The notes beneath the pieces are model-generated. The model was not told the origin of the DNA, ran no database searches, and saw only the letters and a list, made by a program, of their open reading frames with translations. Shown piece after piece: positions 34,801-46,254 of a DNA stretch of 64,000 bases (its first letter is position 1; every line of letters starts with the position of its first letter). This stretch comes from Atopsyche davidsoni (Eukaryota > Arthropoda > Insecta > Trichoptera > Hydrobiosidae), in NCBI GenBank assembly GCA_022113835.1, contig JAILWY010000025.1, positions 6,836,501-6,900,500 of the forward strand, read 5' to 3'. The position numbers and the translations under genes are program-made.

Positions 34801-36005
34801 AGTGCTGCGTGGAGCAGCGCAAGGAGGCCGCGCCCACACTGAAGCGCCGCCAGCACGCCGCCTCAGGCTGCCTGTGCTTTGCCAGTTGGTGTTGTCAGTC
34901 TTATTCTTTACTTATTATTTCTTTACTATTATTTCACAGACTCTCCAATTTCTGTTGTGCTCAATGCAATCAACAACTTAAAATGACTTCTACTGTCAAA
35001 AATCTCAAATTCATTCTGATAGGTTAAGTTTCCTGCAAAATAGTTTTTAAAGAGGAAAAAACCCAGAATTTCAGATATATTTTTTAATGTTTTTTAGTTA
35101 GACTGAAAACTCATAATTTTTGAACTACATTATATAATAATAACGTAACATACAGTTTCTGAAAAATTTATCAATGGAAAAATTGACAATTTATTGTTAA
35201 ATACATCACACAGGCTTTAACAAATGCTATCTTTTGATTAACATTAAAATTTATTCAATTTTATAAGCCTATAACACTGGCTCAGCATGAGTATATGCTT
35301 AGTGAAATGGTCGCCAACCTCCTCTGAGGAGAGGCACTTGATGATGAAGCTTATAATGATATAATATATCTTTTCATAGATTTAGACAATATATCTAATT
35401 TCAAACGATTATATTATTTACGCTATAGGAGTCAGTTTTAGGTTTAATTTCAAAATTTATTTACTAAACTTATTTTTGATAAATTATTTGTAAGTAATAT
35501 TTAAAATTATTTTTAAATAATATTTACAGGAAACGGTTATAACACTATATAGATGTATAAGTACTTTTGATTCTCAGCTTATTTACATTTAAATGAATTT
35601 CATGATTTATCATATATTTATATGGGAATTTCAAATGAGCCGAAAACACCGTCAATTTCTTGCACATATAGACATTCTTGATTTTTTTTTTAACCAAAAA
35701 AATCATAGATGAAATGCCAAAGAGATATATTTTACGTTCATTATTGTTTATGACCGTTGTTGCCTTATACATATATATTATTTAATAAACATTTATTATA
35801 CCTTACGATAAAATGATTAAACATTATCACCTTAGAAAAAGTCTCTTTTTGAAGTGCTTAATACTTTATTACTTTTAATTTAGGCAAGGCACGACGCTCG
35901 GAAGCTACAGAGTCGAATCCCGATGTATCCACCAGCTTGTTCCAGAGCAACCCCAACTCTGTGGGTCAGATCATCAACAGCATCGAGGAAGAGCCAGCTC
36001 TCTGA
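25818..36005 (+). CDS. RhoBTB: RhoBTB, atypical Rho GTPase with two BTB domains
   Basis: Coding exons: 25818-25997, 26233-26336, 26998-27195, 27428-27635, 27785-27877, 28141-28302, 28497-28582, 29142-29265, 29370-29507, 33550-33663, 33754-33924, 34116-34358, 34481-34629, 34772-34884, 35884-36005. They join in frame to about 734 residues, normal for the family. The G domain (about 10-210) has P-loop GDTAVGKT at 17-24, but switch II reads DTFGDH (80-85) in place of DTAGQE and the base-specificity motif reads CKND, so it is probably a poor GTPase. The proline-rich [11 protein letters not shown] (231-241) leads to a split BTB1 (about 256-470) with the family's long insert. BTB2 begins [12 protein letters not shown] (about 484) and is followed by a BACK-like helical end. 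RhoBTB proteins act as substrate adaptors for Cullin-3 ubiquitin ligases and in vesicle traffic. The donor at 34884 (A|GTTGGT) is weak and the C-terminus is uncertain. Confidence 0.93.
28838..29006. mobile_element. MITE in a RhoBTB intron
   Basis: Imperfect inverted arms of about 60 bp: TAAAGCCTACTACACCAC and AGCCAATAGCATCCTTTT on the left, mirrored by AAAAGAGGATGCTATTGGCC and GTGTGTAGAGGGCTTTA on the right, with TA at both ends. Related to 42713-42890. It sits between exons ending at 28582 and starting at 29142 and does not touch splice sites. Confidence 0.8.
29508..33549 (+). other. Long RhoBTB intron
   Basis: A 4-kb AT-rich intron within BTB1. A 24-bp acceptor/donor-flanked segment at 30703-30726 could be a microexon. 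CTATAAAAGGG near 32036 looks like a TATA box without a gene. A 101-codon open frame at 33000-33305 has no family features. Confidence 0.7.
35271..35347 (+). repeat. R1 3'-end fragment in a RhoBTB intron
   Basis: CACTGGCTCAGCATGAGTAT, ATGGTCGCCAACCTCCTCTG and AGGAGAGGCACTTGATGATG match the R1 terminus closely. Only the last 75 bp are present, the usual outcome of 5' truncation in LINE-driven copies. Confidence 0.75.
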
Positions 36006-36177
36006 CATCAGCCATATTCCCGGTGACTATCACACCACGCAGCTATCACATTAGCGTACTCAATACTTAAATACGATAATGTGAAGTTATGTATAGTTAG
36101 CTTTTGTGTACGCCACTACAGAGTGATGGTTTCAGTCTCTGAGAATTTGTGCTAACATAAAATATCTTCTGTTTCAG

Positions 36178-36268
36178 GTCGCTTCGGTTCATCGTCATCC
36201 TGCCCGTACTGATCTGCTTCATCTTCACGATTCTCACAGTTCTCATTGTATTCCAAATCTACACTTAA
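36178..36268 (+). CDS. RhoBTB: Optional RhoBTB exon encoding a hydrophobic C-terminal anchor
   Basis: A strong acceptor (ATCTTCTGTTTCAG) opens a frame of 29 codons ending in TAA. Residues run SLRFIVILPVLICF then IFTILTVLIVFQIYT: about 24 nearly uninterrupted hydrophobic residues near the end of the protein, as in a tail-anchored membrane protein. The frame fits the RhoBTB main frame if the previous exon ends at 36022 (CCCG|GTGACT), but then the TGA at 36003-36005 must be read through. It also fits if the exon at 34772 ends at 34888 (TTG|GTGTTG) and the 35884 exon is skipped. Either route makes a membrane-anchored isoform; neither is proven. The other two frames do not encode such a helix. Confidence 0.45.
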
Positions 36269-36532
36269 AAGTTTGCACAAGTCAAATTATTACCAACTAA
36301 TCGTAAAATGTCGTGAATCATTTGTATTCAGCTTTTGTATTCATCTAGAGATAAGCAACCGTGGAAAGGGCGCGCGTTCCATTCTGACAATATGCAGGCA
36401 AAGGTACGGCTACCCCGGCTCAAAGTATTTTACTCCAAATCATCAAGTGCTGTTTCGAAACATGCAGTGTTATCTGTAAAGGGAGACTGTATAGTACAGA
36501 CAAATCTAATCTAATTGAAACTCAGCCTCAGA

Positions 36533-36538
36533 AATAAA
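36533..36538 (+). other. Polyadenylation signal candidate for RhoBTB
   Basis: AATAAA about 530 bp after the first stop and 265 bp after the anchor-exon stop. AT-rich surroundings offer many alternatives downstream. Confidence 0.4.
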
Positions 36539-37545
36539 AGATACCTTTGTCTGCACACTTGTATATTATTAGAATGGACACCCGAAGACGTGAGAAGATA
36601 AAAAAAATTGATATTGTACAAACAGTATTTTATAAAGTCAATGTGATTCAATTGATAGATGTAATGATTTTATACTGGCAGTTTTATAACATACCCGTAT
36701 TGTCTCCTTTTTTATTCTAAAATGATTGTATTGTACGCTATTTCCTATTGTTATAATGAAAATTCATTGGCTGCTTTGTGGCTTGATTCTGTATTACGAT
36801 GTCAAATAATAAGAGACATTTCTCCTATAAAATATAACTTCTACCCTAATCGTAAGACAAACTTCAGCTTCAGCGTGAAGCCGCGACGGTACTGCTGTAC
36901 AAGCCTGAAACCATGGCTTGCCTTATTAGAATTCCATTCCACAAGTACTAGCTGGGCAATAAGCATTAAATATTATTTAAGGCACGATCATCCAAATGTA
37001 TAATATAATTGTGCATCGTTTCTTTCACGCCTTGTGGCTACTTGTCAACCTTAACCATGATGGTGCTTTGAATACTTGTGAATCAAACAACATGCCCTGG
37101 CGATGAAGTCACAATATTCATTGGCGTGAAATATTTGCTGGCATTGCAAATATTTTATAACTTCTCTCCATTTACAGCTGTAAAAATTTTCCAGTACATT
37201 TTCTCTAATCAAACCCAACATTATAAGCTTATAACAAAATCAAGCATATCTGTCAAATCGACAAATAATATTGACAATTGCTCAATTTTTTGTCCGTTGA
37301 TTCACCGAAATGTCCTGTTCACTTGTAAATGGCATTTTCAATTCCTCAAAATAAGCATCAGTCTATGTTACAAGCGAAATATGCTATTGTGTAATTAAGA
37401 TATTCCAAGCAATAAAATTTTTACTCTACTTTTTCCACTGCAGAACTTGTAAAGTAACTTTCACTAAATATTTTTAATCAAGCTATATATGTAATGTGTC
37501 TGAAATGAAACGATAGGCTGTCAACATTCCTACTTTTTATTTATT

Positions 37546-37625
<80 letters not shown>

Positions 37626-40600
37626 CTTAGTTCCGCTCACTTGTTCCCAGTAATGGCTTGATGTGTGTAAAATATTATTCTGTCTTACTAAAATAACATT
37701 TAAAATGTTGCAATACTGCAGCAACGTTTCTTTCTATGGAAATGTGTCTTAAATGCTGTCATCATTTACTGAAGTAAAAATCTGATCAATCAGATCATTG
37801 CAAGTTGACCTTATCTCTTTGTGGTTTTTGCATAGTTTTAACGATTTGACTTTTAGGAACAGTGATTATCTTTAAATCTCCAAATGTTATGTAAGTACAT
37901 TATAAGTGTCCTTTATTAAAAAATTTGTAAAAGTTGTATTTTCACCACCTGAAAACATTAATCTTTTGTATGCGGGAAAAAGATAGACACAAAATTTATT
38001 TTATGATAAGGCTCTTTCGATATTCACTATTAGGTTTTTTCAAACTATTTAACACCAATGGCCATTATCATGTAAGCTACCAACATCTATTTTTGCTCTC
38101 TTTTTCTCACTCACGAAAGATTCTACGAATAACAAGCTTTTAAGCTTTCATTGAGATATGTTTGAACAAGAACATAAAATGTTTATACAATTTGCAGGTG
38201 TAAGCCGAATTTGACTCGAAGGAATTGTAAGTGGGAATGGTTACAAGTGCCTCACATTCGTTACTATTAAATTACTGAAGTAAAGATGTGAAAAGTGTTG
38301 ATACAGTAGGCTATGTTTTGAAGGCAGAGTATCCATGGCAATGCTGAAGAATAAATATTTAATGTTGCATCTATTCCACATTTATTCCGTAATTTAATTG
38401 ACAATGAAAATATTTGAGGCACAGAATGTGAAACTGCATCTGTTCTACCCGGAAAATATTACTATTGAAGTATTTTTTTAGTGGGGCAGGTTTTTAATGG
38501 TATTAGCCAAGGGGCTCGTAATGCGATTTACGATTAGGAAGTTGGTACATCTTCAATTATTGATCTCTGTTTATTTGATGGATAACAGGATATTTGATAA
38601 GACTAAGTTTGCCTCTTAATTTTTATATTTAATATATTAGTGTATTTTAGATACTTAGCTCAAAGGCCACCCTGCTGACTCCGCCAATATCTGAGATTGC
38701 ACAATATTGCTTTGAATGTATTGCTCAATTATCGTAGTGTTTGCAATGTAATGTGTTGTAATATTTTTTATGTTATTATTTCGGAGTCCTATAAAAATAT
38801 ATTAACAATGAAGATAATATACTACCACCACCGTATGAAGCCTACTTAATATGAGGCTATATATGCAATACTAAAAATATATGTCATATTACAAATTGGT
38901 TGATTAATTACAAAAAAATATAAATTTAAATGTTCTAAGTGATAAGGATTGGATAAGGAAAGCTTATAAAACTTTTCTCCGGGTACATGTTTTACTTTTT
39001 GCATTTTATATCATATATAAAGACGAGGTGGTTAATATTATTATTGCAGTCCCAGCATTGTTGAATGATATATAAACACCCTATTTTATCATAAATGTCA
39101 TATATTTTGATACACCGCTATTGGGCAATGGATATTTCGCAGTAGGGTGACCTTAGTTTTATTAGTTACTTGTTTACTTAAACATTTGTATACACATATG
39201 TGCATGTTTATATTTTATACATTTTTTTTTATGTTGTATAATGTAGAATATATAATCTGAAATAGTATTTTTAGCAAATTGATTTTATTTTAATATCACA
39301 AGCATCTAACAACTGTCAATTCCTAACCTTTTCTTTCGTGGAAAAGAATCAGCAAAACCATAGCAATATCATTTGTATTCTGAATTCTCTTAAATATCTC
39401 ATGCTATTGCCAATTTATTGGAAATTGATTCTTCTCTGTATGAAGTGAACATAAATAATATTTGAACCTCTGAATCATTGACCCTGAAAAATAATATTTC
39501 CTCGTCATTCTGCACCACATCGCAAGAACATTACACTGTTGATACTTAAATTTAAAATATTTAATTTTTGTTGATGCTTGCAATGCTGCCTGCAAAAATC
39601 CGAGCGTTTGACGTTAAAATATTTTCACAACAAAATTTATTTTAATTGAAGTATGCTTTGTATATAATCTAAGATGTAAATGAACAACATTCTATGACGC
39701 GTGCTATGCGCTCAATTCTTAAAAACTCAGCTGTGCTTAATCACATGCAGCCTGATGTATGCAAAGGTAATTTTTAATTGAAAAGTCTTCACACGGCGTT
39801 TTCTAGGCTTGGGCAGCTTTTCTGAAAACACTAATGAATTAAAATAAAAACAAAAGGTGGTCCTCGGTAATATTTTTTTTTATTAAAAATTTTCACTGTC
39901 ACATTTCAACTATCAAAAATTCAGAGATACTATATATAAATCGCTGAAGTTTATAAATCAAAAAATATTATTTATAGAATTAATTAATAAAAATAACTTT
40001 TTTCCTCTGTCTACAAATTTTGTCTATCTAATCTATTTACAATTGAAATGATCTTATGCGGATGTTTTTAAAATTGAATATCGACAAGGAATGAGGAAAG
40101 TTAAAAAATCAATGGATTTGATGTGACTCTGTTAAGTTCCCATGCAGTCAAAATTTTTAAAGAGCGAAACGCATACGTCTTGTACTTTTACAATTTCAAT
40201 AAAACAAAATAACTTTTGTTAGTAGATTAATTTAATTTCTTTCGCATTGAAATCTATTATTTGGTATTTGACCATGCCATTTGTTCAGGTTATTATTTTT
40301 GTTCGTAAATAAACCAATGTGCCATCAATAATATTTTATGTAATCTTTTTATAATTTATTTTTTAAAAAAATAATGTCTGCCCGTTTGTCCCTTGTTGTT
40401 TGATTATGCTTAAAAAACAAAGAAAAATATATGCTTGGTAATTTCAAACTACATCATTGGTTTGTAAATCTATGATTTTGTTATGAATTATTTGATGTAA
40501 ACAATTTTATTCGTAACTTTGAAATCTATGGCTTTTGAAATACCTAAATATTTTTCTTCGAAGCTGAAATTTACTGCATATTATCTTCATTGGAACTAGT

Positions 40601-41377
40601 CATTGTCACATTGAACTACAGAGATTATAAATCCTTTTGTGGAAGTGGTTTACAGGAAATTTATAATATAAAACATACAGAGATGAGAGAGATAAATTTA
40701 CTTGTAAGCCGCATTGAAGAATGATTTTGCTATTCAATCACAGGGTATTCATTTCTTATCGAATATACACGCTCACGTTCAAGATTCCATTCTCACATTT
40801 TATTAGCAACAAGTAAAATTATGCATAAGTAATTTCACTTTAAAAGTCACATTTAATTCAATTTCATTGACTGTGATTATCACAATAAGGCAGACATATT
40901 TAAATTTAATTTACAATTTTAATAATAAATTACACCGGTGTGGTTTCATATGAAATAAATTAATTTTATAATTAAATACAAAAAACAGCAAAAAGAAAAT
41001 GCATTTTCTCTAACCTTATTCAGTGTTACATCTGAAACCTTATTGTGTCTATTTTAGGTATTGGGTCTGTGTAGATGCTAGCAACGGTATTCTTTGAAAC
41101 ATTTAAGTTCAACTAAAAATGAATCCTAAATATGTATCGCTTTAATATTGCTCGTATCTTTTAAACCAAAAGCATTGCAAAAAGAATGAGCATGCCTTAC
41201 AAGGCAGCGGAGAGTTTGGAATTTTTATTGATGATTGCGAGAGAGAGAGATATTGAGAGATAAGCTGCTGTAGATGTCTCTGACCTCTGGGAGCTTGCAT
41301 CTTCTAGAGTATGTTGGCAACTCGATGCAGCCAGATCTGATAGGATCGCGCAAATGCGGATTTTACGATAAACCTTT
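36539..41377. other. AT-rich, no gene; TA microsatellite
   Basis: May include a long RhoBTB 3' UTR. A pure TA tract of about 37 units lies at 37549-37622. Short open frames (for example 37078-37398) have AT-driven composition and no motifs. Confidence 0.6.
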
Positions 41378-41545
41378 ATTTAATATTTTTAATAAAATAC
41401 TTTAGTTATTTTTTTCACTTGTTCATTTTTATTGGTGACCGGTTTCGCCAACCTTTCACGTTGACATTATCAAACTGAGTTTTATTTAAAATATTCAAAT
41501 GGAATTACACCAAGTACTCTCTGTCAAAAATATTGATTATTTAAA
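41378..41545. repeat. R3 repeat, rearranged copy
   Basis: The left half reads the family forward (AATAAAATACTTTAGTTATT, ATTGGTGACCGGTTTCGCC, TTTCACGTTGACATTATC). Then the terminal block appears inverted (GAATTACACCAAGTACTCTC, TGTCAAAAATATTG). The terminal block has therefore flipped relative to the rest, or this is an intact element with inverted ends of which the other copies are parts. Confidence 0.65.
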
Positions 41546-42712
41546 CCCTTGTTTAACTAACAAAGGTTCTGCATACTGCTACCAAATACTGACAAGGTAT
41601 CTTTACTATCTATACTGACCCAATACCAAAAATTTGAACAGTACGTCCACTTTATTCCATGAATTTGAGTAGTGTTCAAGTAATATAACACGAAATTATG
41701 GTATTAGTGTATTTCAAGTAAGCAAAAATTATAAACAATTTTCATAATAAAGCATTTGATATTATTAAGGTGCTTTAGCCATCCACATAAAAAAATCATT
41801 CACAAAATTTCAATAATAAGGAACACTGAATATAAAACTTTTGTACACAAATTACAAGTATTTGTACTTAAAAATATTGCAATACTTAAAGAAATCCATT
41901 TTCCGTGTAAGCGTGTAAAAAAGTAAGAAATTTTTGTACAATTACCAAATGGATTTATGGTGATTCGTTATTTCAAATCGGTAAAGGCTTTTTAAAAAAC
42001 ATGAACTGTCGTAGTAAATAATTGATTTTTTCAATTACTCTGAATATTTCACTCTAAAAAAATATTTATTAATGTGAGAAAATAATGTTTGCAAAAATAT
42101 TCAGGAAATTTAAATATAAATGATAATCATACTACACTGACGGTTCTATGTAAAATAAACATCTACTAATGTCATATTTTTTTAATGATTCAAATTGACT
42201 TGATCAAAAACTGATTTAAACAGAGTTGCTTATTTGTTACTAGTTTTTATCTTCGGCCATGAATACTGGTTTTCTTCTACTATATAATGCAGCCAATAAG
42301 AATTTCCGAACTGCGGAAAAATTTCCATATCTAGGTCTCCCGGGTAAGGACCTCTTCTGCTACTTCACTGGCTCATAAGTAGTCATTAACAATTGCTAAA
42401 ATTAGATTTAACCATGGGTTATACAAGCGCCACTAAAAGCACTAGCTGGGCAATCATTCAAAGTTTCATCTATCTTGCGAACTGCAGGCCTGTGCCTCAT
42501 CAAGCTGATCACTCACGCAGGCTATCGTGGAGTATACTCTCATTTTTTAATTAGAATTAGTAGATGTTTAAGTTTATGCTAGAGCTGTCAAATAAAATGT
42601 ATATATTATATTTCATACGTGAGATTTCACAACTGATGTATCTTGTCGAATTTCTGAATTGTAGAAAAATATTAGTGGGCGTCTAGTCTCTCAAACCCCC
42701 CGACTGAGCCAC
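41546..42712. other. No gene seen
   Basis: AT-rich with a more mixed patch at about 42300-42540 that gives no supported frame. Confidence 0.5.
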
Positions 42713-42890
42713 TAAAGCCCCCTACACACGCTGCAACAAATCTCGACCAATGGGCACTAATGTGTAATTTTTTTTTTTGGCAAGGTCGGCTAATAATTAT
42801 TTTATCTAAAAAAAAATGCCTAATCTGCCTTTTTTATTGCGATTTGTTGATTGGTTGTCAGTTGTGTCGCGACGTGTGTAGAGGTCTTAA
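42713..42890. mobile_element. MITE, second copy of the intronic family
   Basis: TAAAGCCCCCTACACACGCT and CTCGACCAATGGGC on the left are mirrored by GATTGGTTGTCAGTTGTGTC and GTGTGTAGAGGTCTTA on the right. Length and ends match 28838-29006. Confidence 0.7.
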
Positions 42891-45880
42891 CCTAACCTAA
42901 TCTTGTTCTCAATAGATATAGAGGTCATTCATCTAGGTCATAATGGGTGTATCATGAACCTTAACTAGTTACTCGAAGCAATCGTCACTTGATTTTATGG
43001 TCGGGATACATTTGTCAATAACATTGTGGTTTGAAAACCATCAATTTACCTCAATTGATAACATATAATTTCTTGGTTAAAAAAAAAACAAATATAAGCT
43101 CTCGGAGTCACTAAACACGTTTACGAATTATTTGATAGTAGTCAATGTAAAAATAGTTGCCTGATAAGTCTGATATCACAAGGTCAATTTTCTGACTTAT
43201 CAGACAACAGTTTTTAAAGTTGCTACTGTAATTATTTGTCGTAAATATTTTTAGTGACACAGGACATGAAATAATATTATTAAAAGCTGTTATAATAATA
43301 AAGTGGATGTATAAATCTGCTTTCTGAATAAAAATAATACTATTCATTTGTACATTTAAATTTTGTACTGACAGACACAATACAATAGTAATTAGTTTCA
43401 CTGACCTGATCTACATTTCATCTACCCTAATTCATACGTCTAAGTATTCTGAACTACATAACTAAATACATTTTTACTAAGTAAATATTGTCTTAAGATT
43501 TTATATTGACAATCTAATTAACTAAAGTATATGTCACCATGATTTTAGATAGGTCATAAGTTACACTTCTTGTCAATATATAAATTGATCATTTACTGAA
43601 AAAATATATAGTGCGTGTATTTTTCTATAAGTAGAACAGTACTATAGTAATTAATTATAAAACTTATTTGTTTTTACAAAAAAAATAATTAAAATAATAT
43701 TCATTTTAGTCTAAATGATACTTTGAGCACTATTTTGAATTGATATCAATTATTTTTGGGTAAGTACGGCGCTGCTGACCCAGAAATCAGTCCACCTGAT
43801 TTGGCAAATATCAAGACGAGAGGAATTGGACAAGTTTCAAGTTGATTCTTTTATCTATACAAATATAAAAACTTTTTTTTAATATGATAATACATGAGTA
43901 ACAATTTCAAATTGGTGTTCAGTTCAAAATAGTGTATTTAAAATAAAATTCATTGATTTCCTCCTATACAATTAAAAATATTGAATATTTAAATACAAAT
44001 CCTATTTACATTCACATTAAAATAAAATTTAATTTGATGCTGCCATGATACTATCAAATGTTTGCTAAAAGACATAATCAAATATTTAATGACATTTGGG
44101 GTTATTTGGTGATATTAATGAACAAAAAACACCCGTGTCAAGTATATTTTATCAAAAATTTGATAGTTTAATAAATCTTATATTTACGTATTAAGCTTTT
44201 CATAGACTATATTAAAATAGTGTAGACATGTTATATAAAATTATCTGTTAAATATGTACGAATTTGCTACAATTATTGTGTCTTTTACGTAGTATATTTA
44301 AAATTCAGATTTCTACTTTCTCGCTTTTCCTTTCACAAATACTGCCATTCTGATTTTTTTTTACATGTACGCCAACCAATTACTAATTTCCAGTCTTACA
44401 CTATTGATAGTAATTTTAGTAAACTCTTATATTCTACGTTGGTATATTACAAAAGACGCCACACGGTACGTATGCTATTGCATTTGCTGTCATACAACCA
44501 ACAAAAACTACAATGAACGCTCTACCGCTAATACTATAACCAGTCTACACTCTTTCAATATAGTCAAGTAAGGCTTGGTTTTAATCACTACACAATGCAG
44601 CTGGAGCATATTCTGTACTGACGAGAACCATTCCTGCTATTGTATATGATTATTTTTCAACTGCTACTGTCAGCATTTTTCCAAATAAGAAAAGTATGAA
44701 AATAATAAAAATCCGATGTGTGGCTTGAGCTATCACTGTTTTATATGAAAAGGGACAAAATGTCAAAACCTTCTCAAAAAGAAAAGATCTGCTATCTTGA
44801 ATACTAACACGAGCCTTGTTAGGCTTTTTGTTATTTTAAAATCATGCAATGACCAAACGCTGCGCAATAACTTTGTGTTCTCTAAATAGAATTGCGTACT
44901 GTCTGTAACAAAGAAATAGACGAGTAATTAAGTAAGAGTGTTTTAATTCAGAGTGACCAAGTCAAAACTAGTGTTGAATTAAATTCATTTTTCGGTTGAT
45001 AAATATATTTTTATTGTAAGCATAAAAAAACTTTTTTAAATAATTGCAAGTATCACCATCACGGGATATGAAAGATCGATACCACTAGTGAAATTACAAG
45101 TTTGGCCAGTTTCATATTGAGATCACAAAGTTACGTGTAGATTGCAATTACATTGCATGAAGACCTTGTTTTTTTAATGCTTCCAGTCAAATATATACTA
45201 AAATTTTGTATATACACCAATTTTTTCCCTTCCAATCATTATATGTGGTATTTACTTTGACATATACTTGCTTACAGTTTCTACTATTTCTTTTTTACTA
45301 AACTTTCTTAAATTCAGAGTGTTGTGAGCTCATTCATCCTCACATTATGTAATTGTAAGTAAACTACTCTATTTAGATTGGCAAGTGACATTATTCCAAT
45401 AATCTTCCTTCTCTTCTTTCATCCATGCATCATCTTTCCTCACAAAAAGTACAACTAGTGTCGGTTACTTTGAAATTGGCATATCCCTTTCTAAAACTCT
45501 GAACGACTGTCGAATAATCATAATATTGTTTTTAAATGTCTGCATCCACCTCAACTCGGGTATTATCGAATCATTTACAATATCTAATCGCATCTAAACA
45601 TTTGTCCATTTCTCTGAAACCTTTTTAATTTCTCTCGCTTGCTAATCTAATAGTGTCAAAAGTAAAATGATAAGTATAAAAAAACAATTTACTCTTTTTT
45701 ATTCTAGACTAGTAACATGTGTAAAACCTATATGATAGCTGGATAAAGAGGTTGTGAAAGATTTTATCAGAACAATAATGCCATTCTCCTGAACTAACTT
45801 CCATGAATTCATATTGCTTCTTCAAATTGTTGTTTTTCTTGTAGTAGCCTATATTCTAGTTTTTAAAACCTTGTAGGGGT
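42891..45880. other. No gene seen
   Basis: AT-rich. About 43150-43235 carries a self-complementary TGATAAGTCTGATATC / TTATCAGAC motif related to 24328-24396. Short open frames lack features. Confidence 0.55.
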
Positions 45881-46254
45881 TGTTACCTACATCAAAACAA
45901 GTTTCATACAGTCCTCTGGAATGTGCCATCCGATCTATTGATCAGAGGTCAATGACACCAGATAAATAATCCTTGAGGAATTTATCCTGGTGATTCCCCT
46001 TATTGTTCACGTTATCCACGGATGCGTCGGGACCCTATATAAGCGACTTCCCCTCACCTCTCCAGAGAGAATCTAATAAGGCATCGAAGCAGTAACCATG
46101 TAAATTTATCCTTCCTTGTAGTTATAACCTTTTGTGATTTTAAATATTTAATAGTACAACAGTATTAACAGAGAATCGTTTATTCCAATGGTTTTTCAGT
46201 AATAAATAAAAAATTTGTTCACCAAATATCTGACCTATCATTCTGTTGGTTACA
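45881..46254 (+). mobile_element. LTR of a retrotransposon
   Basis: Begins TGTTACC and ends GGTTACA, near-perfect inverted TG...CA termini. Inside, CTATATAAGCGACTTCCC (TATA at about 46036) is followed by CTCTCCAGAGAGAATC, GGCATCGAAGCAGTAACCA and an AATAAATAAAAAA polyadenylation region in promoter-to-poly(A) order. No matching second LTR or polyprotein is in the window and no clear target duplication is seen. The sequence after the LTR (TTTAGTAGTAACCAGG) could be the start of an internal region. Confidence 0.6.

Noticed and set aside
37078..37398. 106-codon frame in the RhoBTB downstream region
   Set aside because: AT-driven composition rich in Phe, Ile, Asn and Lys, with no motif; probably 3' UTR or intergenic.
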